The notes under the pieces: model-generated
What the model saw: the letters and a program-made list of their open reading frames with translations, nothing else
Told to the model about the DNA's origin: nothing
Database searches by the model: none
NCBI GenBank assembly: GCA_002304835.1
Contig: DBPK01000012.1
Location: 3,426-9,685, forward strand
Reading direction: 5' to 3'
DNA length: 6,260 bases
Source of the DNA: Firmicutes bacterium UBA1422
GTDB lineage: Bacteria; Bacillota; Clostridia; Peptostreptococcales; Anaerovoracaceae
In this document: positions 1 to 4,275 of the stretch, one piece after another
How positions within the stretch are numbered: the first letter of the stretch is position 1
Layout of the letters: each line of letters opens with the position of its first letter
Made by a program: the position numbers and the translations under genes

Positions 1-867
1 CACTTTGAGTTTGCCCAAAGATCCGTTTATACAAAAAATGACCTGAGTTTTCTCAAAGAGATGGCAAAGCACCTGTTAGATAGTGGCAAAACTTCCGGAG
101 CCAAAGGATTTGACACATTCAAAAAAAGCCTCAAGGATGTGGTGCCCGGAAAGGATGCTGCAGAGATAGCAGGAATATATGTCAATGCAAAAAAAGCAAT
201 GATAGTATTCACACAGAACTTTGCAACAACTGAGGCGGCTACTCTAATTGCAGATCTTGCACTTCTTTCGGGACATATAGGATCGCCCAGAGACGGTATA
301 TTGCAGGTGAAATCAAAAAACAATTCTCAGGGGATAATAGATATTGGCATCACCGGCGGAGCCGAAGGGATGGATGGAGTAAAGGCTCTTCTGTCATTTG
401 GCGAAGATGTTCCCGCATATGCGCTTAAGGATCTGGAATTTCTTATGGTCTCAGATACACATATGACCTCTTCTGCAAAAAAAGCAGATGTTGTTATACC
501 GGGTACAGCTTCTGTTTCAACGGATGGGACATATACAAATACAGAAAGAAGGCTGATGCCTGTCATGGCTGCTATAGATGAAGGGATAGCCCTTTCCAAC
601 TGGGAGGTGGCATCTGAAATAGCTTCTGTATATGAAGTGGATTTCGGATTTGAGGATGCGACGGATATATCCTTTGAAATGGATGATACGGTGCCGACAT
701 ATAAGTATGCTGAGATCGGAGAGATAACAGGTGGAGTTCTTTCGCCGAAAGATCCGGAATTTGTGGTAGTGGCAGATGCAAAATTCACAGATCCTCTCAA
801 GTGTACGGATAATCTTATGAATATGATAACAGAAAGACTGCCGGAACCGGCAAAAATGACAGAATAG
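1..867 (+). CDS. Molybdopterin oxidoreductase family protein, C-terminal part (FdhA/NuoG-like), 5'-truncated by window
   Basis: The frame is open from base 1 to the TAG at 865-867, giving 288 visible residues. The in-frame ATG at 61 is internal, because coding-like sequence continues upstream of it. Family signatures, in window residue numbers: NNSQG at 107-111 followed by a DIG stretch, as in formate-dehydrogenase-like alpha subunits; then the 'sADVVIP...DGTYTNTERR' block at about 172-196, which in this family runs along the pterin cofactor pocket. These motifs place the fragment in the alpha/beta part of the molybdopterin domain. After the NTERR block only about 90 residues remain. They show no recognisable C-terminal molybdopterin-dinucleotide-binding barrel, which in true FdhA is roughly 110 residues long and ends the protein. 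It may therefore be NuoG-like or an unusual FdhA-like protein. The N-terminal Fe-S domains and the Cys/Sec ligand lie outside the window. Family membership is secure; substrate and metal occupancy are not. A strong terminator follows, so it is the last gene of its transcript. Confidence 0.85.
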   Translation, partial: HFEFAQRSVYTKNDLSFLKEMAKHLLDSGKTSGAKGFDTFKKSLKDVVPGKDAAEIAGIYVNAKKAMIVFTQNFATTEAATLIADLALLSGHIGSPRDGILQVKSKNNSQGIIDIGITGGAEGMDGVKALLSFGEDVPAYALKDLEFLMVSDTHMTSSAKKADVVIPGTASVSTDGTYTNTERRLMPVMAAIDEGIALSNWEVASEIASVYEVDFGFEDATDISFEMDDTVPTYKYAEIGEITGGVLSPKDPEFVVVADAKFTDPLKCTDNLMNMITERLPEPAKMTE

Positions 868-889
868 ACCGAGAACAAAAAAGTACAGT

Positions 890-936
890 AAAAGAGCCTC
901 CAGGAAACTTTTGATCCTTTTGGAGGCTCTTTTCTT
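890..936 (+). terminator. Rho-independent terminator after the molybdopterin-family gene
   Basis: A perfect 13-bp stem has its arms at 890-902 (AAAAGAGCCTCCA) and 921-933 (TGGAGGCTCTTTT). The loop is 18 nt and can fold further through AGG/CCT. The 3' arm ends in four T and is followed by CTT. It lies 22 bases after the TAG stop. The A-rich 5' arm means it could also stop transcription on the opposite strand, although no minus-strand gene faces it here. Confidence 0.9.
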
Positions 937-960
937 ATGAAATTATGTTCAAGTATGTGC

Positions 961-989
961 TTTATAATAGTTATGGAAAAGGATATAAT
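961..989 (+). promoter_or_regulatory. Putative sigma-A promoter for hom
   Basis: A consensus -10 box TATAAT at 984-989 is preceded, with a 17-bp spacer, by TTTATA at 961-966 (4 of 6 matches to TTGACA). It lies between the upstream terminator and the hom Shine-Dalgarno site, and predicts a start near 996 and a leader of about 38 nt. A second TATAAT at 963-968 overlaps the -35 box but has no good -35 of its own, so I prefer the downstream one. Prediction from sequence only. Confidence 0.55.
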
Positions 990-1033
990 CATATAAACGT
1001 TGGCATCATAAATCAAAGACGGAGGATAAAATT

Positions 1034-1999
1034 ATGAAAAACATAAGGATAGTTATGCTGGGGCACGGTAATGCCGGTACCGCATTCAAAAAACTCCTTG
1101 AAAGCAAGGAACAGGAAATAAAAGAAAAATATAATGTTAAATGTGAAATAACTGCTATCGGCACCGGAAGCAGAGGAAATCTTCTGGCACCAAAGGGGAT
1201 AAGTTCAATGGAGATACTTGAAAATACAGAGTATGACATAATGATCGAGCTTACTCCTCTGGAAATAAAAACAGGACAGCCGGCCATAGATCATATAGAA
1301 ACTGCCCTTTGCAGGGGAAAGCATGTGATAACTGCCAACAAAGGACCTATTGCATGGGATCACAGAAGATTAAGGGATCTTGCAGAAAAAAACGGAAGCA
1401 TGTTTTTATATGAAACCACTGTAATGGACGGTACGCCCGTATTCAACCTTGTAAGCGAAAATCTTGAAATGTGCAGAGTAACAGAGGTCAGAGGAATATT
1501 AAACAGCACTACAAATTATATACTTGAGGAAATGTCAAAGGACAGGCCCTATGAGGAAATAATAAGTGAAGGTAGGGAAAGGGGTTTTATTGAAGCTAAT
1601 GCTTCAATGGATATAGAGGGATATGATGCCGCAGCAAAACTTACCGCTTTGATGAATATCCTGATGGATGCCGGGATCACCCCCGATGATATCAGCAGAA
1701 AAGGCATTGAAGATATTTCCCTTGAAGACATAAAATCAGCAAGATCGAAGGGAAAAGTCATAAAACTTATTTGCAGAGGTGTGCTTTCAAATGGGAAGGT
1801 GATATGCAAAGTGGCACCTGAAGAAATAGACAAAGAGTGTCTATATGCCAGCATAAAGGGAACATCCTCTGTTGTTTCAATAACTACTGATCTTATGGGC
1901 ACAGTTCATGTGGTCGAAGAGGAACCGGAAATTGAACAGACAGCATACGGAATTTTTGGAGATCTTTTAAAAGTTATAAAGGAAATGTATATTATATAA
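1034..1999 (+). CDS. hom: Homoserine dehydrogenase, short form without ACT domain
   Basis: This 321-residue NAD(P)-dependent oxidoreductase is expected to interconvert aspartate-4-semialdehyde and homoserine in the threonine/methionine branch, in the cytosol. Residues 1 to about 130 form the Rossmann domain, with GHGNAG at 10-15 and ANKG at 101-104. The catalytic domain carries GILNSTTNYIL (154-164) and the block FIEANASMDIEGYDAAAK (185-202). Lys103, Glu187, Asp193, Asp198 and Lys202 have the same spacing as the catalytic and substrate residues of yeast homoserine dehydrogenase (Glu208, Asp214, Asp219, Lys223). The protein ends where many bacterial Hom proteins (over 400 residues) continue into a regulatory ACT domain, so feedback inhibition through ACT is not expected. 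The loop usually read as ATVGGGIP is TVMDGTP here. The start is set by GGAGG at 1021-1025, 8 nt upstream. The gene is a lone transcription unit with its own promoter. A related dehydrogenase with another substrate is possible. Confidence 0.85.
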   Translation: MKNIRIVMLGHGNAGTAFKKLLESKEQEIKEKYNVKCEITAIGTGSRGNLLAPKGISSMEILENTEYDIMIELTPLEIKTGQPAIDHIETALCRGKHVITANKGPIAWDHRRLRDLAEKNGSMFLYETTVMDGTPVFNLVSENLEMCRVTEVRGILNSTTNYILEEMSKDRPYEEIISEGRERGFIEANASMDIEGYDAAAKLTALMNILMDAGITPDDISRKGIEDISLEDIKSARSKGKVIKLICRGVLSNGKVICKVAPEEIDKECLYASIKGTSSVVSITTDLMGTVHVVEEEPEIEQTAYGIFGDLLKVIKEMYII

Positions 2000-2032
2000 A
2001 TAATATCTATTATTCAATAGATATTATTTATA
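1995..2032 (+). terminator. AT-rich hairpin overlapping the hom stop codon, possible terminator
   Basis: The inverted repeat has a 17-bp perfect stem (1995-2011 with 2016-2032) and a 4-nt ATTC loop. It includes the TAA stop at 1997-1999. Only one G-C pair is present and no clean T-run follows, so as an intrinsic terminator it is weak. It may instead protect the transcript end or act as a DNA palindrome. No other clear terminator lies between hom and the next operon, apart from the small hairpin at 2106-2128. Confidence 0.45.
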
Positions 2033-2060
2033 AATATTATATCCAAAACATGCCTTATAC

Positions 2061-2089
2061 TTGTTTTTCTATTGCCCTATTGATATAAT
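2061..2089 (+). promoter_or_regulatory. Sigma-A promoter with extended -10 for the redox operon
   Basis: TTGTTT (-35) at 2061-2066, a 17-bp spacer, and TATAAT (-10) at 2084-2089 directly preceded by TGA (extended -10 TGn motif, 2081-2083). Transcription would start near 2096 and give a leader of about 50 nt before the ATG at 2147. This is the best promoter match in the window and the only obvious one for the downstream three genes. Confidence 0.75.
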
Positions 2090-2094
2090 CAATA
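2078..2094 (+). promoter_or_regulatory. Palindrome over the -10 box, candidate operator
   Basis: A perfect inverted repeat TATTGAT-ATA-ATCAATA is centred on base 2086, inside the -10 element. A dimeric repressor bound here would block the promoter. The core resembles an FNR/CRP-type box (TTGAT-N4-ATCAA) but is one base shorter in the centre, and it does not have the spacing of a Rex site (TTGTTAA-N4-TTAACAA). The regulator is unknown. Part of the symmetry comes from the promoter hexamer itself. Confidence 0.4.
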
Positions 2095-2105
2095 TTTGGA
2101 AGTAC

Positions 2106-2128
2106 AACCGGTTTCGACTGGTTTTTTT
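2106..2128 (+). promoter_or_regulatory. Leader hairpin with UUCG loop and U-tract, possible attenuator
   Basis: The 7-bp stem pairs 2106-2112 (AACCGGT) with 2117-2123 (ACTGGTT), with one G-U pair and a TTCG tetraloop. It is followed by a run of T ending at 2128, which includes the last two stem bases. It has the shape of a short intrinsic terminator and lies about 10 to 32 nt after the predicted transcription start, upstream of the Shine-Dalgarno site. It could be a premature terminator for the redox operon or a late terminator for hom. Confidence 0.4.
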
Positions 2129-2134
2129 AGGAAC

Positions 2135-2140
2135 AGGAGG
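2135..2140 (+). promoter_or_regulatory. Ribosome binding site fixing the start of the NuoE-like gene
   Basis: AGGAGG lies 6 nt before the ATG at 2147. The same frame is open to a TTG at 2096, but that TTG coincides with the predicted transcription start, has no Shine-Dalgarno sequence, and would translate the leader hairpin. The ATG at 2147 is therefore the start. Confidence 0.85.
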
Positions 2141-2146
2141 ATCACC

Positions 2147-2668
2147 ATGACTTGCAACCCAAAAGAGTACGGGTGCGGAAAATATCCGGAACTGGAGCCT
2201 GTGCTTGATAAGTATGCTTATGTGAGAGGAAGTCTGATCACAGTTTTGCAGAAAACACAGGATCTTTATGGATATATACCTGTAGATGCAATAAATCATA
2301 TAGGAGAAAGGATACACGTAAAACCTTCAAAAATATACAGCGTGGCTACTTTTTATGCTCAGTTCAGACTGGAACCGGTGGGGAAATATCTGATAATGTT
2401 GTGCAAAGGTACAGCATGTCATGTGAACGGAACTGACAGTATAGAAGAGGCAATAACCGAATTTCTGGGTATCAAAGACGGAGAAACCACAGAAGACGGA
2501 TTTTTCACTCTGAACAATGTGGCATGCCTGGGATGTTGTTCTCTGGCACCGGCAATGCTGGTCAGAAGCGATGAAGGAACAGAGGCTTACGGGAATCTTA
2601 CTAAAGAAAAAGTGAAAAAGATACTCAATGATATAAAGGGAAGGGAAGCCAAGGAGGTAAAAATATGA
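2147..2668 (+). CDS. NuoE/HydC/HndA-like [2Fe-2S] subunit of a soluble NAD(P)H oxidoreductase complex
   Basis: This 173-residue protein has the usual architecture and length of the 24-kDa (NuoE) family: an N-terminal helical bundle (about 15-75, with the family stretch VATFYAQF at 66-73) and a C-terminal thioredoxin-like domain. The [2Fe-2S] ligands are Cys86 and Cys91 (CKGTAC) and Cys127 and Cys131 (CLGCC), the classic C-x4-C plus C-x3-C pattern; the cluster site is complete. Two further cysteines near the N-terminus (Cys3, Cys10) are not part of it. In bifurcating hydrogenases, formate dehydrogenases and transhydrogenases this subunit packs on the NuoF-like flavoprotein. The next gene starts within its stop codon (ATGA), as expected for partners made in equal amounts. 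With a GltD-like third gene, it would correspond to the NuoE-like subunit of an Stn-type complex. It is cytosolic, with no signal peptide or membrane segment. Family assignment is firm; the exact complex is inferred. Confidence 0.92.
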   Translation: MTCNPKEYGCGKYPELEPVLDKYAYVRGSLITVLQKTQDLYGYIPVDAINHIGERIHVKPSKIYSVATFYAQFRLEPVGKYLIMLCKGTACHVNGTDSIEEAITEFLGIKDGETTEDGFFTLNNVACLGCCSLAPAMLVRSDEGTEAYGNLTKEKVKKILNDIKGREAKEVKI

Positions 2669-4260
2669 AAGTCGTTATAGGACAAGGCAGCTGCGGTATA
2701 GCTTCCGGAGCCCAACAAACGGCCGGAGAGTTCGAAAGATATATCAAAGAAAGGAACCTCCGGAATGTGACCATTGAAAAAACAGGTTGCATAGGAGCCT
2801 GCTTTCTTGAGCCCATAGTGGATATATATTCAGATGAAGATAAACTGGAAGGCAGATATGTCAATGTATTTACCGAAAAAGTAAGTGAAATAGTAGGAAC
2901 GCATCTTATCGGAGGCAAAACAGCGGAGGCACACCTTATAAATGAAGAAGGCGAAAAATATTTAAATCTTCAAAAAAGAGTCGTTATGAGGAATTGCGGG
3001 CAGATAAACCCCGAAAGTATAGACGACTACATAAAAAGAGGCGGATATAAGTCGGCAGAAAAAGCGGTCAAAGAAATGCAGCCGGAAAAGATCATCGATG
3101 AGATGGAAGCTTCCGGTCTTAGAGGCAGAGGCGGGGCAGGATTTCCCGTATGGAAAAAATGGAAAGACACCAGAGAGCAAGAAAGCGATGTGAAATACGT
3201 AATATGCAATGGTGATGAGGGAGATCCCGGTGCATTTATTGACAGAGCCCTCCTTGAGGGAGATCCTCATAATATAATTGAGGGAATGATAATATGCGCT
3301 TATGCCGTTGGGGCATCCTTTGGAATAATGTACGTGAGAGCCGAATATCCCCTGGCTGTGGAAAGACTTGAAAAAGCCTTAAAGCAGGCTGAGGAAAAAG
3401 GTTTCCTGGGCAAAAATATTTTCGGTAGTGATTTCAGTTTTGATATAAATTTGAGGATAGGAGCCGGAGCATTTGTATGCGGAGAAGAAACAGCACTTAT
3501 CGCATCCCTTGAAGGACAGCAGGGACTTCCAAAAATAAGGCCTCCTTATCCTTCAAAAAGAGGTTACTGGAAAAAACCGACTAATGTCAATAATATTGAA
3601 ACACTTGCCAACGTTCCTTATATCATAGAAAACGGAGGAGCTTCACTTGCCGGTATGGGAACCGAAAAAAGCAAAGGGACAAAGGTTTTTGCCCTGGCCG
3701 GAAAGGCCAAAAGAGGGGGACTGATCGAGGTACCCATGGGAACCACACTAAAAGAAATAGTATTTGATATAGCCGGAGGGATAAGAGACGGAGGCAGATT
3801 CAAGGCGGCTCAGGTGGGAGGACCTTCAGGAGGATGTATACCTGAAGAACTGCTACACACACCCGTTGATTATGAAAGCATAACGGCAACGGGGGCAATA
3901 ATCGGATCCGGCGGCATAATCGTCATGGACGAAACAACATGCATGGTGGACATGGCCAGATATTTTCTTGATTTTACAGCAAAGGAGTCCTGCGGAAAAT
4001 GCAACTACTGTCGCATAGGGACAAGGCGTATGCTTGAAATACTGGAGAGGATAACAACAGGCACAAGCAAAGACGGTGATATAGAAATGCTCAATGAGCT
4101 GGCTGAAAAGGTTCAGGACGGTTCAATGTGCGGTCTGGGCCAAACGGCTCCAAACCCTGTTATAACAACGATCAGGTATTTCAGAAATGAGTATAAAGAT
4201 CATATTGTAGATCGCAAATGTACAGCGGGAGTCTGCAAGTTTGAAACTGCGCAGCAGTAA
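2665..4260 (+). CDS. NuoF/HydB/HndC-like FMN and [4Fe-4S] subunit, NAD(H)-binding
   Basis: This 531-residue flavoprotein is expected to exchange electrons between NAD(H), FMN and Fe-S clusters. Residues 1 to about 95 form a thioredoxin-like domain with Cys10, Cys42 and Cys46 (GCIGAC); the fourth ligand usual in [2Fe-2S] versions is not evident. The NuoF core follows: GLRGRGGAGF (151-160) and NGDEGDPGAF (182-191) form the FMN/NAD pocket, and GAGAFVCGEETA (266-277) is the next conserved block. The [4Fe-4S] cluster is bound by Cys443, Cys446, Cys449 and Cys489. The tail has KCTAGVC (Cys519, Cys524), the motif that in HydB/HndC leads into a two-[4Fe-4S] ferredoxin domain, but the protein stops seven residues later, so that domain is absent. 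The GDEGDPGAF form is typical of soluble hydrogenase/formate dehydrogenase complexes rather than respiratory complex I. AAGGAGG at 2651-2657 and a 4-nt overlap with the upstream gene indicate translational coupling. Confidence 0.93.
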   Translation: MKVVIGQGSCGIASGAQQTAGEFERYIKERNLRNVTIEKTGCIGACFLEPIVDIYSDEDKLEGRYVNVFTEKVSEIVGTHLIGGKTAEAHLINEEGEKYLNLQKRVVMRNCGQINPESIDDYIKRGGYKSAEKAVKEMQPEKIIDEMEASGLRGRGGAGFPVWKKWKDTREQESDVKYVICNGDEGDPGAFIDRALLEGDPHNIIEGMIICAYAVGASFGIMYVRAEYPLAVERLEKALKQAEEKGFLGKNIFGSDFSFDINLRIGAGAFVCGEETALIASLEGQQGLPKIRPPYPSKRGYWKKPTNVNNIETLANVPYIIENGGASLAGMGTEKSKGTKVFALAGKAKRGGLIEVPMGTTLKEIVFDIAGGIRDGGRFKAAQVGGPSGGCIPEELLHTPVDYESITATGAIIGSGGIIVMDETTCMVDMARYFLDFTAKESCGKCNYCRIGTRRMLEILERITTGTSKDGDIEMLNELAEKVQDGSMCGLGQTAPNPVITTIRYFRNEYKDHIVDRKCTAGVCKFETAQQ

Positions 4261-4275
4261 AGGAGAATTTCTAAA

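Noticed and set aside
61..63. ATG at 61 as the true start of the first gene
   Set aside because: The same frame is open and protein-like back to base 1, and the motifs present belong to the C-terminal part of a much longer family.
327..1016. Minus-strand open frame of 229 codons
   Set aside because: It lies opposite the molybdopterin-family gene, crosses the terminator stem and the hom promoter, is rich in Ser/Ile as typical for antisense of such codon usage, and matches no family I know.
2061..2094. Rex binding site in the redox operon promoter
   Set aside because: TTG and CAA are present, but the spacing (13 bp overall) is far from the 18-bp TTGTTAA-N4-TTAACAA form, so I call only an unnamed palindrome.
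2096..2146. Upstream TTG start for the NuoE-like gene (adds 17 residues)
   Set aside because: It coincides with the predicted transcription start, has no Shine-Dalgarno site and would run through the leader hairpin. The ATG at 2147 has AGGAGG 6 nt upstream and fits the family length.
2665..4260. Respiratory complex I (Nuo) operon
   Set aside because: The flavin motif is the GDEGDPGAF form of soluble enzymes, the NuoF-like protein carries an N-terminal thioredoxin-like domain, and the following gene is a GltD-like fusion rather than a normal NuoG. No membrane subunit is visible.
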